DNA of 64,000 nucleotides from Palsa-504 sp963790065 (GCA_963790065.1 CAWBNK010000018.1:186001-250000); one strand, 5' to 3'. Positions 1 through 8,491 are shown, numbered from the stretch's first letter. The notes: generated by a model from the letters alone, not told the origin. Numbers and translations are program-made.

Positions 1-929
1 ACGCGATCCTGGACGCCTCGGACGGTCATGCCGGTACCGCCTTGGCGCGCCTGGCGCTGCTGGCCGCGGTCATCGTCGTGCTCGGCTGGCTGTGGGTAGC
101 CTCCCTCAGCCGCGGGCTGGTCACGGTCGACACCACCACGCAGGCGGCGGCGGTACGCGGCAGCGCGCTGCCGTTCGCCCGGTACGGCCTGCGCGGCACG
201 GTGCTGGCCCGGTTCCTGATCTACCAGCGGCGCGAACCCGGCTCATTCATCCTCTGGGGCATCATCGCGGTCATCATGGCGGCGTCCTCGGTGAGCACAA
301 TCAGGACCCCGAACTACCTGTTCGCCCTGCTGTTCAGCGCGGGCCTCGGGGCCGCGTTCGTCGGCAGCTTCCACGCCAACTCGATCGGGATGACCGGGCC
401 CGGCTTCGGCCTGGAGGCCATGGCGCTGGCCGGGCGCCGCGCGCTGCGGGCCTACTTCTCCGGCCAGGACATCGCGTTCGGCCTGATCGCGGTACCGCTG
501 CTGGTGGCGGTGTCGTTCGCCCTGGCTGCGGTGGCCGGGCATCCGGTGGACGGGTTCCTGGCCGCCGCCGTGGACCTGGCCGGGATCGGCGCCGGCCTGG
601 GCCTGGCCAGCATCTGCACCGTGATCCTGGCCTACCCGACGGAGAAACGGGCCGGCAGCCCGACGCCCCGGGCGATCAGCGGATACACCGGCCGGTCCAT
701 CGGCGCCACGTTCGCCACCTTGTTCAGCGTGGCCGTACTGGTTCTCCCGGTGCTGCTGGGCGCGGCGCTGACCGGCTCGGATCCGGCCACGGTGCGGATG
801 CCGGTGCTGGTCGCGTGCGGCGTCGTCTACGGCCTCGGGCTGGCCTGGATCGGCGTCCTGATCGCCGCGCGCGCGGCCGAGCAGAAGCTGCCCGAGCTCT
901 ACCAGATCGCCGTCCGCAGCAAGCTGTAG
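1..929 (+). CDS. Polytopic membrane protein, probable ABC-2 type permease (5' end missing)
   Basis: The reading frame is already open at the left edge of the window (in phase from base 3), so the N-terminus lies outside. The visible ~308 residues contain about six hydrophobic segments (for example VIVVLGWLWVASL, FILWGIIAVIMAASS, FGLIAVPLLVAVSFALA and a C-terminal pair). Between the first two is a basic cytosolic stretch containing FLIYQRREPGSF. This layout, with a long loop then paired helices, is typical of actinobacterial ABC-2 export permeases of unknown substrate. No partner ATPase is visible; it would lie upstream. Assignment to ABC-2 rests on topology and general sequence flavour, not a diagnostic motif. 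It ends 60 bp before the Rrf2 gene and may be cotranscribed with it. Confidence 0.55.
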   Translation, partial: AILDASDGHAGTALARLALLAAVIVVLGWLWVASLSRGLVTVDTTTQAAAVRGSALPFARYGLRGTVLARFLIYQRREPGSFILWGIIAVIMAASSVSTIRTPNYLFALLFSAGLGAAFVGSFHANSIGMTGPGFGLEAMALAGRRALRAYFSGQDIAFGLIAVPLLVAVSFALAAVAGHPVDGFLAAAVDLAGIGAGLGLASICTVILAYPTEKRAGSPTPRAISGYTGRSIGATFATLFSVAVLVLPVLLGAALTGSDPATVRMPVLVACGVVYGLGLAWIGVLIAARAAEQKLPELYQIAVRSKL

Positions 930-989
930 CCAGCAAAGCTTGGCGTCGGCGGTACGCCAATGCCAGAAAATCGGTGGGGAACGTGCATA

Positions 990-1448
990 ATGACGGTCAT
1001 GCGACTGTCAGCCCGGGCCGACTATGCGCTGCGCGCCGCCATCGAACTCGCCGCGGCCGACGCCGGTCACGTCACCGCCGATCAGCTGGCCCGAGCGCAG
1101 CAGATACCAGGGAAGTTCCTGGAGACGATCCTCACCCAGCTCCGCCGCGCCGGGTTGATCCGCAGCCAGCGCGGACCTGACGGCGGCTTCTGGCTGGCCC
1201 GGCCGGCCAGCGAGATCTCCCTCGCGGACATCATCCGGGTCATCGACGGCCAGTTGCTCGGCGTGCGGGGCGAGCGGCCGGAGAACATCAGCTATCCCGG
1301 CGTGGCCGAACCCCTGCAGCAGGTCTGGATCGCGCTGCGCGCCAACGAACGAGCCGTCCTGGAGCAGGTCACGCTGGCCGACATCGTGTCGGGGAGGCTC
1401 CCCGACATGGTCCGCATCCTGACGGAAAACCCCCGCGCCTGGGTCTGA
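990..1448 (+). CDS. Rrf2 family transcriptional regulator lacking Fe-S cysteines
   Basis: A 152-residue winged-helix regulator. The N-terminus MRLSARADYALRAAIELA, the recognition region QIPGKFLETILTQLRRAGLI and the wing RGPDGGFWLARP are diagnostic of Rrf2/IscR proteins. The region that carries three cysteines in IscR, NsrR and RsrR has none here, so a cluster-free mode of sensing is expected. The ATG at 990 has GGGGA nine bases upstream; an ATG at 999 (MRLSARAD) would give the canonical family N-terminus and is the alternative, while an ATG at 960 lies too far from any ribosome site. A 14-bp tandem duplication covers its stop codon. The target genes are not evident from the context. Confidence 0.85.
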   Translation: MTVMRLSARADYALRAAIELAAADAGHVTADQLARAQQIPGKFLETILTQLRRAGLIRSQRGPDGGFWLARPASEISLADIIRVIDGQLLGVRGERPENISYPGVAEPLQQVWIALRANERAVLEQVTLADIVSGRLPDMVRILTENPRAWV

Positions 1449-1464
1449 TCGCCTGGGTCTGATC
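1437..1464. repeat. 14-bp perfect tandem duplication over the Rrf2 stop codon
   Basis: GCCTGGGTCTGATC occurs twice in direct succession (1437-1450 and 1451-1464). The first copy contains the last codons and TGA stop of the Rrf2 gene, so the duplication repeats the end of the gene into the convergent intergenic space. See the related duplications at 9652-9714, 11291-11336, 20029-20103 and 53236-53295. Confidence 0.9.
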
Positions 1465-1495
1465 CCGGCCAGCCCGTTTTACCTCCGGCCGGTGC

Positions 1496-1930
1496 TCAGA
1501 CCGCCACCATGTCCGTGACGTCTGAGGCAGCGCCGAAGCCCCGCTCGGTATCGGCGAACTCCAGCGCGGTGCCGGAGCCCGGATCGATGGCGGCGATGGA
1601 GACGAAAGTTTGCTCGGGCGGGAGCCCGGCGCCCGTCTCGGCCGGGACCCGCAGGCCCGGCTCCCTCGGCATGCCCAGTACCGGATCGTGCTGCAGCTCG
1701 GCCAGGGCGAAGTTGTCAGAAACCTCACGGAACACCTGCGACAGCGGGGTGTTCAGGGCGCCGCAGATGGCGGCGAGCAGCTCGGACGAGGCTTCCTTCT
1801 GGCCGCGCTCGACCTCGGAGAGATAGCCCAGGGAGACGCGCGCCGAGGCTGACACCTCGCGCAGCGTGCGGCCCTGCCGCAGGCGCAGCCGCCGCAGCAC
1901 GTCACCTAGCAGCTGACGGAGCAGAACCAT
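1496..1930 (-). CDS. clgR: ClgR-type XRE regulator of Clp protease genes
   Basis: A 144-residue protein with an N-terminal helix-turn-helix (LREVSASARVSLGYLSEVER, residues ~25-44) and a short C-terminal tail. The start MVLLRQLLGDVLRRLR and the position next to cinA and pgsA are those of actinobacterial ClgR, which activates clpP1P2, clpC and other stress genes and is itself a Clp substrate. The ATG at 1930 is preceded by GGGAG at a good distance; a longer frame to 1966 has no such site. The C-terminus is ...TDMVAV. In studied ClgR proteins a C-terminal Ala-Ala tail promotes degradation by ClpP, so the Ala-Val ending here may change turnover (inference). A degenerate ClgR-type box lies in the upstream region. 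Confidence 0.88.
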   Translation of the reverse strand: MVLLRQLLGDVLRRLRLRQGRTLREVSASARVSLGYLSEVERGQKEASSELLAAICGALNTPLSQVFREVSDNFALAELQHDPVLGMPREPGLRVPAETGAGLPPEQTFVSIAAIDPGSGTALEFADTERGFGAASDVTDMVAV

Positions 1931-2017
1931 GTCGCACTCCCTTCCCCGAGGTCGGCCCACCGACAACTTCCACCGTACCTGGCATTACGGTTACTTCGCG
2001 AGATCATGTCCTCCCGT

Positions 2018-2031
2018 GTTCGCTGCCAACG
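2018..2031. promoter_or_regulatory. Possible ClgR operator upstream of clgR
   Basis: GTTCGCTGCCAACG resembles the ClgR half-sites CGC-N5-GCG with one mismatch (ACG for GCG). It lies about 90 bp upstream of the clgR start and beside the cinA stop codon, so autoregulation is conceivable. The match is weak and is based on pattern alone. Confidence 0.35.
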
Positions 2032-2042
2032 TAACGCTGTAA

Positions 2043-2675
2043 TCAGCCCGTCTCTTCCCTGAGCCGGCCGAGCAGCAGTCCGAGGGCATGCTCCACACTC
2101 AGTCTACGTATCTGATGCCTGTTTCCGGTGAGGGCGATGGTCCGCACCACCGTGTCGTCCGCGGCGCTCACGGCGATGTGCGCCGTGCCCACCGGCTGCC
2201 CGTCGGCCGGGTCGGGGCCGGCCACCCCGGTCGTGGCCACCCCGTAGGTCGCGCCAAGCCTGGTCCGCACGCCTGCCGCCATGGCCGCGGCGACCGGCGC
2301 GTAGACCGCGCCATGCCGGGCCAGCATGCCCCGGTCCACCCCGAGCAGCAGCGCCTTGAGCTCGGTGGCGTAGGCCACCACGCCGCCGAGGAACGCCTCC
2401 GAGGAGCCCGGGACGTCGGTCAGCGCGGCGGCGACCAGGCCGCCGGTGAGCGATTCCGCTACGGCGACGGTGTGGCCGACCGCCCGCAGCCGGGCCAGTA
2501 CCTGTCCGGCCAGCTCATATGCGTCCTGGCCCGCGGAACCCTGGCCCGCGCCGTCTGCCGCGACCTGGTGTGCCCGTGGTGAGTGTGCCTGTGGTGAGTG
2601 TGCCTGTGGTGAGTGTGCCCGTAGTGAGTGTCGCTGTGGTGAGTGTCGCTGTGGTGGCTCCGACCCCAGGACCAC
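2043..2675 (-). CDS. CinA C-terminal domain protein (nicotinamide-nucleotide amidase type) with repetitive N-terminal extension
   Basis: About 160 C-terminal residues match the CinA/PncC amidase fold: AESLTGGLVAAALTDVPGSS, the FLGGVVAYATELK segment, and GVATTGVAGPDPADGQPVGT. This family hydrolyses NMN to NaMN in pyridine nucleotide salvage. The product is a stand-alone C-domain, without the MoaB-like N-domain of full CinA. The GTG at 2675 is chosen because GGGAGG lies nine bases upstream and just past the pgsA stop; the frame itself runs open much further but overlaps pgsA. The first ~30 residues are pentapeptide repeats of the type (A/R)HSP(Q/R), encoded by 15-bp tandem repeats, and are probably disordered. 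It belongs to the rimO-pgsA-cinA operon. Confidence 0.85.
   Translation of the reverse strand: MVLGSEPPQRHSPQRHSLRAHSPQAHSPQAHSPRAHQVAADGAGQGSAGQDAYELAGQVLARLRAVGHTVAVAESLTGGLVAAALTDVPGSSEAFLGGVVAYATELKALLLGVDRGMLARHGAVYAPVAAAMAAGVRTRLGATYGVATTGVAGPDPADGQPVGTAHIAVSAADDTVVRTIALTGNRHQIRRLSVEHALGLLLGRLREETG
2565..2654. repeat. 15-bp tandem repeats inside the cinA-type gene
   Basis: Five clear units of the type TGAGTGTGCCTGTGG occupy 2580-2594, 2595-2609, 2610-2624, 2625-2639 and 2640-2654, with a degenerate unit before them. The unit length keeps the frame, giving a His-Ser-Pro-Gln/Arg pentapeptide array on the minus strand. Confidence 0.92.
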
Positions 2676-2710
2676 GATCCTGACCTCCCAACCCTCGGCG
2701 CCCGGCTGGC

Positions 2711-3277
2711 TCACCGCCCCGCCGCCGGCTCGGAGCGGCGCAGCCGCATTGCCTGCTGAACATAGTCGACACCGGTCACCACGGTGACGACAACCGCCGC
2801 GCCCATGAACAGCCCGCGCACGATCCCCGGCGGGCTCAGCGAGGCAGGCAGCACGTACAGGCAGATGGCGATGACCTGCAGGAGGGTCTTCAGCTTGCCG
2901 CCGCGGCTGGCGGCGATCACGCCCCGGCGGATCACCCAGAACCGGAGTGCGGTCACGCCGAGCTCCCGGAACATGATCACCCCGGTGACCCACCAGGGCA
3001 GTTCGCCGAGGGCGGACAGGCAGATCAGCGCCGCGCCGGTCAGGGCCTTATCCGCCACCGGGTCGGCGATCTTGCCGAAGTCGGTCACCAGCCCGCGGCT
3101 GCGGGCCAGCCGCCCGTCCAGCAGGTCGGTCAGCGACGCGATGCAGAACGCGGCCAGGGCGGCCAGCCGCCAGCCGGTGCCGCCGGCCAGCAGGAAGGCG
3201 ATGAACACCGGGACCAGGATGATCCGGATCCCGGTGAGCACGTTGGCAATATTCCAGAGCCCGACCTGGGAGGTCAC
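2711..3277 (-). CDS. pgsA: CDP-diacylglycerol--glycerol-3-phosphate 3-phosphatidyltransferase
   Basis: A 188-residue membrane enzyme of the CDP-alcohol phosphatidyltransferase family. The signature D-x2-DG-x2-AR-x8-G-x3-D-x3-D is complete in DLLDGRLARSRGLVTDFGK followed by IADPVADK (residues ~49-76). Several hydrophobic helices surround it. The expected reaction is CDP-diacylglycerol plus glycerol-3-phosphate to phosphatidylglycerol phosphate, the first step to phosphatidylglycerol and cardiolipin. Position next to rimO and cinA is the usual one for the actinobacterial pgsA paralogue. The GTG start overlaps the rimO stop as GTGA, so translation is likely coupled. Exact substrate (glycerol phosphate rather than inositol phosphate) is inferred from synteny. 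Confidence 0.88.
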   Translation of the reverse strand: MTSQVGLWNIANVLTGIRIILVPVFIAFLLAGGTGWRLAALAAFCIASLTDLLDGRLARSRGLVTDFGKIADPVADKALTGAALICLSALGELPWWVTGVIMFRELGVTALRFWVIRRGVIAASRGGKLKTLLQVIAICLYVLPASLSPPGIVRGLFMGAAVVVTVVTGVDYVQQAMRLRRSEPAAGR

Positions 3278-4794
3278 CGCCGGCCCGGCACGACCACGTC
3301 GGCCGTCAGGTCGACGCCCTCCGAGCCGGTTACCACGGCACGCACCATGTCACCGGCCGCCAGCGGCCGGGTCGTGCGGACCGTGGTTACCCCGTCTACT
3401 TCGGGTGCCTGATGCGCGGCCCGGCCGGTAAAGGACCCGGCCTCGTCCGGGTCGGGCTCTTCGATCAGGACGTCGATGGTCTCCCCCAGCCGGTCGGCGG
3501 CCCGCTGGGCCATCAGCTCCTCGGCCAGGTCGGCGAACTCCTCCACCCGGCGGGCGATCTCCGCGTCGTCCAGCTTGCCCGGCCGGGAGGCGGCCTCGGT
3601 GCCGTCCTCGTCGGAGTAGCCGAAGATCCCGATGGCGTCCAGCCCCGCGTCGCCCAGGAACAGCTCGAGTTCCTTCAGGTCGTCGGCGGTCTCGCCGGGG
3701 AAGCCGACGATGAAGTTGGACCGGACCCCGGCGCCCGGGCTCAGCTCCCGGATCTGCTCCAGCAGGGCACCGAACCGCTCCCGGTCACCGAACCGCCGCA
3801 TGGCCCGCAGCACCGGCCCGCTGGCGTGCTGGAACGACAGGTCGAAGTAGTCGGCCACGCCGGGCGTGGCGATGATGACCTCGATCAGCCCGGGGCGCAG
3901 CTCGGCGGGCTGCAGGTAGCTGATCCTGACCCGCTCGATGCCGTCGATCCCGGCCAGGTCGGGCAGCACCTCCTCCAGCAGCCGCAGGTCGCCCAGGTCC
4001 TTGCCGTAGGAGGTGGAGTTCTCGCTGACCAGGACCAGCTCGCGGACACCCTGATCAGCCAGCCAGCGCGCCTCGGCCAGCAGCTCGGGCGGCCGCCGGG
4101 AGACGAACGCGCCGCGGAAGGACGGGATGGCGCAGAACGAGCAGCGGCGGTCGCAGCCGGAGGCGATCTTCAGCGGCGCGACCACGCCGCCGGACAGCCG
4201 CCGCCGGAAGACGCCGCCGCTGGACAGGTCCGGGCCGATCCACGGAGCGGCCGCCTGGTCCGGGAGCGGCGCAGGCCGGACGGTGTGGGGGGCCTGGTCA
4301 CTGGGAGCCTGGTCGCTGGGAGCCTGGCCGCCGGTCTCCCGGACGTCCTGGCGGGCAGCCGGGGAGATGGGCAGCAGCGTGCGGCGGTCGCGGGCGGTGT
4401 GTGCCGGGCGGCGGCGGCCGGCCAGCACGTCGTCCAGGCGAGCCCCGATGTCGCCGTAGTCATCGAAGCTGAGGATCTGGGCCTCGGGCAGCTCACCGGC
4501 CAGCTCGGCGCCGTACCGCTCGGCCAGGCAGCCCACGGCGGCGACCTTGGCGCCCGACTCGGCGGCCGACAGCAGTTCCTCGATCGACTCCTGCTTGGCG
4601 GCCTGGATGAAGCCGCAGGTGTTCACGAGCACCACGCTGGCCGCATCGGCCGGGGCCACGTCCCAGCCGGACGCGGCCAGCCGAGCGGCCAGTTCTTCGG
4701 AGTCGACCTCGTTGCGCGCGCAGCCCAGGGTGACCAGGCTGACCGTCCGCGGTGCGGATCCTGGGGCCGACTGCGATCCGGAACGTGAAGACAC
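3274..4794 (-). CDS. rimO: Ribosomal protein S12 methylthiotransferase RimO
   Basis: A 506-residue radical-SAM methylthiotransferase that modifies the conserved Asp of ribosomal protein S12. The N-terminal UPF0004 domain supplies cluster cysteines in LVTLGCARNEVDSEEL, VNTCGFI and VGCLAERY. The radical-SAM triad is CDRRCSFC near residues 212-219. A TRAM-like domain closes the C-terminus. GCARNEVDSE and the downstream FIVGFPGET are RimO-like rather than MiaB-like. The linker between the two cluster domains is longer than usual and contains a small SDQAP duplication from 15-bp repeats at 4296-4325. The likely start is GTG at 4794. It overlaps pgsA downstream by four bases. Confidence 0.92.
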   Translation of the reverse strand: MSSRSGSQSAPGSAPRTVSLVTLGCARNEVDSEELAARLAASGWDVAPADAASVVLVNTCGFIQAAKQESIEELLSAAESGAKVAAVGCLAERYGAELAGELPEAQILSFDDYGDIGARLDDVLAGRRRPAHTARDRRTLLPISPAARQDVRETGGQAPSDQAPSDQAPHTVRPAPLPDQAAAPWIGPDLSSGGVFRRRLSGGVVAPLKIASGCDRRCSFCAIPSFRGAFVSRRPPELLAEARWLADQGVRELVLVSENSTSYGKDLGDLRLLEEVLPDLAGIDGIERVRISYLQPAELRPGLIEVIIATPGVADYFDLSFQHASGPVLRAMRRFGDRERFGALLEQIRELSPGAGVRSNFIVGFPGETADDLKELELFLGDAGLDAIGIFGYSDEDGTEAASRPGKLDDAEIARRVEEFADLAEELMAQRAADRLGETIDVLIEEPDPDEAGSFTGRAAHQAPEVDGVTTVRTTRPLAAGDMVRAVVTGSEGVDLTADVVVPGRR

Positions 4795-4830
4795 ACCGAG
4801 AGCCTACGCGACACCGCTCCGAGGCTGGCG

Positions 4831-5607
4831 CTATCCCGAGGGGCTCGAGGCCGTGCCGCCCGCGGGACTGGATGCGGACGTCGAGCCCGGGGTGAAGCTC
4901 AGCGTGACCGGCAGCTGGGTCTGGGTGGTCTGGCGCTTGCCGTTCACGGTCAGCACGACGCCGCCCGGGTTGCCCAGGCGGATGTTCACCGCCTGCTTCT
5001 CGGTCCAGGTCATCGAGCCGCCGGCCGGGACGACACCCATGTAGATCTGCGACCCGTCGTTGCTGTCGGTCAGCAGCACCCAGCATTCCTCCACCGCGGC
5101 GAGCTTGATCACCACGTCACTGGCGGCGGTGTGCGTCGGCGAAGGCTGGGGCGACGGCCTGGCCGGTGCCGTGGGGTGGACCGAGGGATGGCTGGTGGGC
5201 GGGGCCGAGGCCAGGTGCTTGCCGCTGCCGCTCCGGGTGGCCAGGTGATAGGCGCTGAACCCGATGATGGCCAGCAGCACCACGACGACGATCATGGCCA
5301 GGCTGGGCGAGTGCCGTTCCCTGATCTTGATCGGCCGCGAGGGCTCGAACACGTCGGCCGCGCGCATCGCGTGCGGCGGCCCGTGGTCGGCGTCGTACTC
5401 GCTGATCAGCGGGGCGGGGTCGGTGCCGATGGCGCCGGCGATGCTGCGGATGTGGCCGCGGGCGTAGAAATCGCCGCCGCAGGCGGCGAAGTCATCGTGC
5501 TCGATGTCCCGGATGATCGATTCCCTGATCCGGGTCTGCTGGCTGACCTGAGCGACGGTGAGACCGGCCTGACGGCGTGCGTCCGTCAGGGATTCACCGA
5601 TGCTCAC
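4831..5607 (-). CDS. RodZ-like protein: cytosolic HTH, one membrane helix, external DUF4115-type domain
   Basis: A 258-residue bitopic protein. Residues ~5-65 form a HTH_25 domain (SIGESLTDARRQAGLTVAQV ... RIRESIIRDIEHDDFAACGG) with the RodZ-like FYARGHIRSIAGAIG. A single transmembrane helix follows (SLAMIVVVVLLAIIGFSAYH). Next come a Pro/Ser/Thr-rich linker and a C-terminal beta domain with CWVLLTDSNDGSQIYMG and VNIRLGNPGGVVLTVNGK, as in RodZ C-terminal domains. In rod-shaped bacteria RodZ links the cytoskeleton to wall synthesis; in actinomycetes its role is less defined. I chose GTG 5607 because GGGGAGG sits six bases upstream; ATG 5622 and TTG 5670 have no such site. It lies between ftsK and rimO as in relatives. 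Confidence 0.82.
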   Translation of the reverse strand: MSIGESLTDARRQAGLTVAQVSQQTRIRESIIRDIEHDDFAACGGDFYARGHIRSIAGAIGTDPAPLISEYDADHGPPHAMRAADVFEPSRPIKIRERHSPSLAMIVVVVLLAIIGFSAYHLATRSGSGKHLASAPPTSHPSVHPTAPARPSPQPSPTHTAASDVVIKLAAVEECWVLLTDSNDGSQIYMGVVPAGGSMTWTEKQAVNIRLGNPGGVVLTVNGKRQTTQTQLPVTLSFTPGSTSASSPAGGTASSPSG

Positions 5608-5724
5608 GCTGCGCCTCCCCATACTTGCGGTGGCGATGAGGCACTCCCCGAGTGCGGGGGCCATCACCAAGTGTAGACAGCAAACAGTACGGGATCGGTA
5701 AAGGCCGGATGGCAGTTCAGCGTC

Positions 5725-8478
5725 TTAGCCACCCCCCCGTAGCAATTCGATCGTGCCGTCCAGATCCTCCGGCCTGACCAGCACGTCCCGGGCCTTGGAG
5801 CCCTCGCTCGGTCCGACGATGCCGCGGCTTTCCAGCAGGTCCATCAGCCGCCCGGCCTTGGCGAAACCGACGCGCAGCTTGCGCTGCAGCATCGACGTCG
5901 AGCCGAACTGGGTGTTGATGATCAGCTCCGCGGCCTCGATCAGGTACCCGAGGTCGTCGCCGATGTCCGAGTCGATCTCGCGGGTGCGTTCCGGCGCGGC
6001 GGCGACGTCCTCGCGGTAGACCGGCTCGGCCTGCTTCTTGGCGTGCGCGACGATCTCGCGGATCTCCTTCTCCGACACGAACGCGTTCTGCAGCCGGATC
6101 GGCTTGGACGCGCCCATCGGCAGGAACAGCGCGTCGCCCTGGCCGACCAGCTTCTCCGCGCCTGGCTGGTCCAGGATGACCCGGGAGTCCATCAGGCTGG
6201 AGGTGGAGAAGGCCAGCCGGGACGGGACGTTGGCCTTGATCAGGCCGGTCACCACGTCCACGCTGGGCCGCTGGGTGGCCAGCACCAGGTGGATGCCCGC
6301 CGCCCGGGCCAGCTGGGTGATCCGGACCACGGCGTCCTCCACGTCGCGGGGGGCCACCATCATCAGGTCTGACAGCTCGTCCACGATCACCAGCAGGTAC
6401 GGGTAAGGCTGGTAGACCCGCTCGCTGCCGGGCGGCGGGACCAGCTTCCCGGTCCGCACCGCCTTGTTGAAGTCGTCCACGTGCCGGAACCCGCTGGCGG
6501 CCAGGTCGTCGTAGCGGCGCTCCATCTCGCCGACCACCCAGTCCAGCGCCTCGGCCGCCTTCTTCGGGCTGGTGATGATCGGCGTGATCAGGTGCGGGAT
6601 GCCGTCGTAGATGGTCAGCTCGACCCGCTTGGGGTCGATCAGGATCATGCGTACCTCGTCCGGCGTGGCCCGGACCAGGATCGAGGTGATCAGGCCGTTC
6701 AGGCAGACCGACTTGCCGGCTCCGGTGGCGCCCGCGATCAGCACGTGCGGCATCTTGGCCAGGTTGGCCACCAGCACCCGGCCCTCGACGTCCTTGCCCA
6801 GCCCGACCACCATCGGGTGATGATCCGAGATCGCCACCTGCGACTTGAGCACGTCGCCCAGGCTGACGATCTCCTTGTCCGCGTTCGGGATCTCGATCCC
6901 GATGGCCGACTTGCCCGGGATCGGGGAGACGATCCGGACGTCCGCGCTCTTGACCGCGTATGCGATGTTCTTGGACAGGTTGGTGACGCGCTCCACCTTG
7001 ACCGCCGGGCCGAGCTCGATCTCGTACCTGGTCACCGTGGGTCCCCGGCTGAACCCGGTGACCGCCGCGTCTACCTGGAACTGCTCGAGCACCTCGGTCA
7101 GCGCCTCGACCACGATGTCGTTGGCCCGGGTCCGCTGCTTGGGTGCCGTGCCTGGCCGCAGCAGCGCCACCGGCGGCAGCGTGTAGCCGCCCAGCGCGGC
7201 CCCGGTCAGCGTGAGCTGCTCGGGCTTGCCGGCCGGGGCGGCCGCCTTCCCGGCCACGCCCGCCGAGATGGACTCGGGCAGGCCGGCGTCGGCCGCGGCG
7301 GCAGTGTGGGTCTCAGCCGGGGGCGCGTCGGAGGTGCCGAAGCCGAGCGCCTCGATCAGGCCGTCCTCGCCGTCGTGGACCGAGCCCGGCCGGCCGCCCT
7401 GGCCCGGAGCCGTGCCCGCGACCGCCTTGGCGCCGCGCTTGCCCGGCTCGATCAGCGGCGTGTCGTAGGGCTTGACCCGGTCGCCGGACTCGATCGCCGG
7501 CCGGAGCTTGAGCCGGCCGGTGAGCTGGCCGCGGCCCCGGATCCCGGTGCTTGCCTCGTAGTCCTCGTCGACCTCCAGGCCGTCCTCGTCCTGCTCCGGC
7601 CGCGGCTCGGCCCGGCCGAGCAGGACCCGCAGGTCGTAGAGGCGGTCAGGGATCTGGTGCAGCGTGGTGCCGGTGATGAGCAGCACGCCGAAGAGCGACA
7701 GCAGGGTCAGCAGCGGCGCTGCCACCCAGGGCGACAGCGCGCTGACCAGCGGGCTGGCCACCGCGTAGCCGACCAGGCCGCCGCCCGCGTGCATGGCCGC
7801 CTGGCCATCGGACGGACGCGGCGTGCCCTTGGCGATGTGGATCAGGCCCAGCAGGCCGAGCAGCAGCGCGGTCCAGCCGATCACGGCCCGCCTGGTCGCC
7901 GAGTTCCGGTCCGGATGGCGCAGGAACCGCCAGGCCAGCAGCGCGACCAGCACCGGAGCCAGGAAGGCCAGCGACCCGAAGCCGCCGATGACCACCTTCT
8001 GGATGCCGTGGCCGGCCGCGTTGTCCAGGTGCGCCCACAGGCCGCCCGCGAGCACGACGGCCACCGCGAGGATGAACAGGCCCAGGCCGTCCCGGCGGTG
8101 GTGCGGCTCCAGGTCGCGGGCGCCGCGGCCGATCGACCGGACTACGAACCCGAGTCCGCCGGCCAGCAGCATCCAGGCCTTCGCGATCGTCCGGGCGATC
8201 CAGATGGCCAGGATCGCGACCGGATTGCGCGGACGGGGGGGCCGCGCGGGCGGGCGTCCCTTCGGCCGGCCCGGCGGGCGCTTCTTTCCCTTGCTGCCCG
8301 GACGGGCCGGTCCTTTTTTCCCCGAACGGGCCGGGCTGTTCCGCCCCGCCCCGCTGCTCGTCTTCCGGCGGGGCGGCTGGCCCGACCAGTTCTCTGACGT
8401 GCCACGACGGCCCGCGCCGGCCTGGCCGGCGCGGGTGCCGGGCTGACGGGCTGGTTCCGTCCGGACACGGGTCGCCAT
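5725..8478 (-). CDS. ftsK: DNA translocase FtsK
   Basis: A 917-residue septal DNA translocase that pumps chromosomal termini during division or sporulation. After a basic Pro/Arg-rich leader (residues 1-95) come four hydrophobic helices, a linker of low complexity, then the motor: Walker A GATGAGKS near residue 585, Walker B LLVIVDELSDLMM, and the ATQRPSVDVVTGLIKAN segment. The C-terminal gamma winged helix (INTQFGSTSMLQRKLRVGFA ... GPSEGSKARDVLV) binds KOPS-like sites. The ATG at 8478 is favoured over an open extension to 8667 because MATRVRTEP follows a TACGTT box at a leaderless distance, and the extension contains a dispersed repeat. It is divergent from the dehydrogenase gene. Confidence 0.95.
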   Translation of the reverse strand: MATRVRTEPARQPGTRAGQAGAGRRGTSENWSGQPPRRKTSSGAGRNSPARSGKKGPARPGSKGKKRPPGRPKGRPPARPPRPRNPVAILAIWIARTIAKAWMLLAGGLGFVVRSIGRGARDLEPHHRRDGLGLFILAVAVVLAGGLWAHLDNAAGHGIQKVVIGGFGSLAFLAPVLVALLAWRFLRHPDRNSATRRAVIGWTALLLGLLGLIHIAKGTPRPSDGQAAMHAGGGLVGYAVASPLVSALSPWVAAPLLTLLSLFGVLLITGTTLHQIPDRLYDLRVLLGRAEPRPEQDEDGLEVDEDYEASTGIRGRGQLTGRLKLRPAIESGDRVKPYDTPLIEPGKRGAKAVAGTAPGQGGRPGSVHDGEDGLIEALGFGTSDAPPAETHTAAAADAGLPESISAGVAGKAAAPAGKPEQLTLTGAALGGYTLPPVALLRPGTAPKQRTRANDIVVEALTEVLEQFQVDAAVTGFSRGPTVTRYEIELGPAVKVERVTNLSKNIAYAVKSADVRIVSPIPGKSAIGIEIPNADKEIVSLGDVLKSQVAISDHHPMVVGLGKDVEGRVLVANLAKMPHVLIAGATGAGKSVCLNGLITSILVRATPDEVRMILIDPKRVELTIYDGIPHLITPIITSPKKAAEALDWVVGEMERRYDDLAASGFRHVDDFNKAVRTGKLVPPPGSERVYQPYPYLLVIVDELSDLMMVAPRDVEDAVVRITQLARAAGIHLVLATQRPSVDVVTGLIKANVPSRLAFSTSSLMDSRVILDQPGAEKLVGQGDALFLPMGASKPIRLQNAFVSEKEIREIVAHAKKQAEPVYREDVAAAPERTREIDSDIGDDLGYLIEAAELIINTQFGSTSMLQRKLRVGFAKAGRLMDLLESRGIVGPSEGSKARDVLVRPEDLDGTIELLRGGG

Positions 8479-8485
8479 AGTTACA

Positions 8486-8491
8486 AACGTA
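8486..8491 (-). promoter_or_regulatory. Leaderless-type -10 box for ftsK
   Basis: TACGTT on the minus strand lies seven bases before the ATG at 8478, and no Shine-Dalgarno sequence is present. This is the arrangement of leaderless actinobacterial transcripts. Confidence 0.45.

Noticed and set aside
92..1180. Long Arg/His-rich plus-strand frame over the first membrane protein gene
   Set aside because: Out-of-frame shadow of the membrane protein and Rrf2 genes; composition (RRP, GRR) is typical of GC-rich wrong frames and no domain is visible.
2565..2654. Possible CRISPR array
   Set aside because: Units are contiguous with no spacers and are in-frame coding repeats; the same applies to 20029-20103 and 36197-36280.
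6481..8397. 638-codon frame opposite ftsK
   Set aside because: Antisense shadow of a long high-GC gene with Arg/Asp/Gln bias; ftsK on the other strand is certain.
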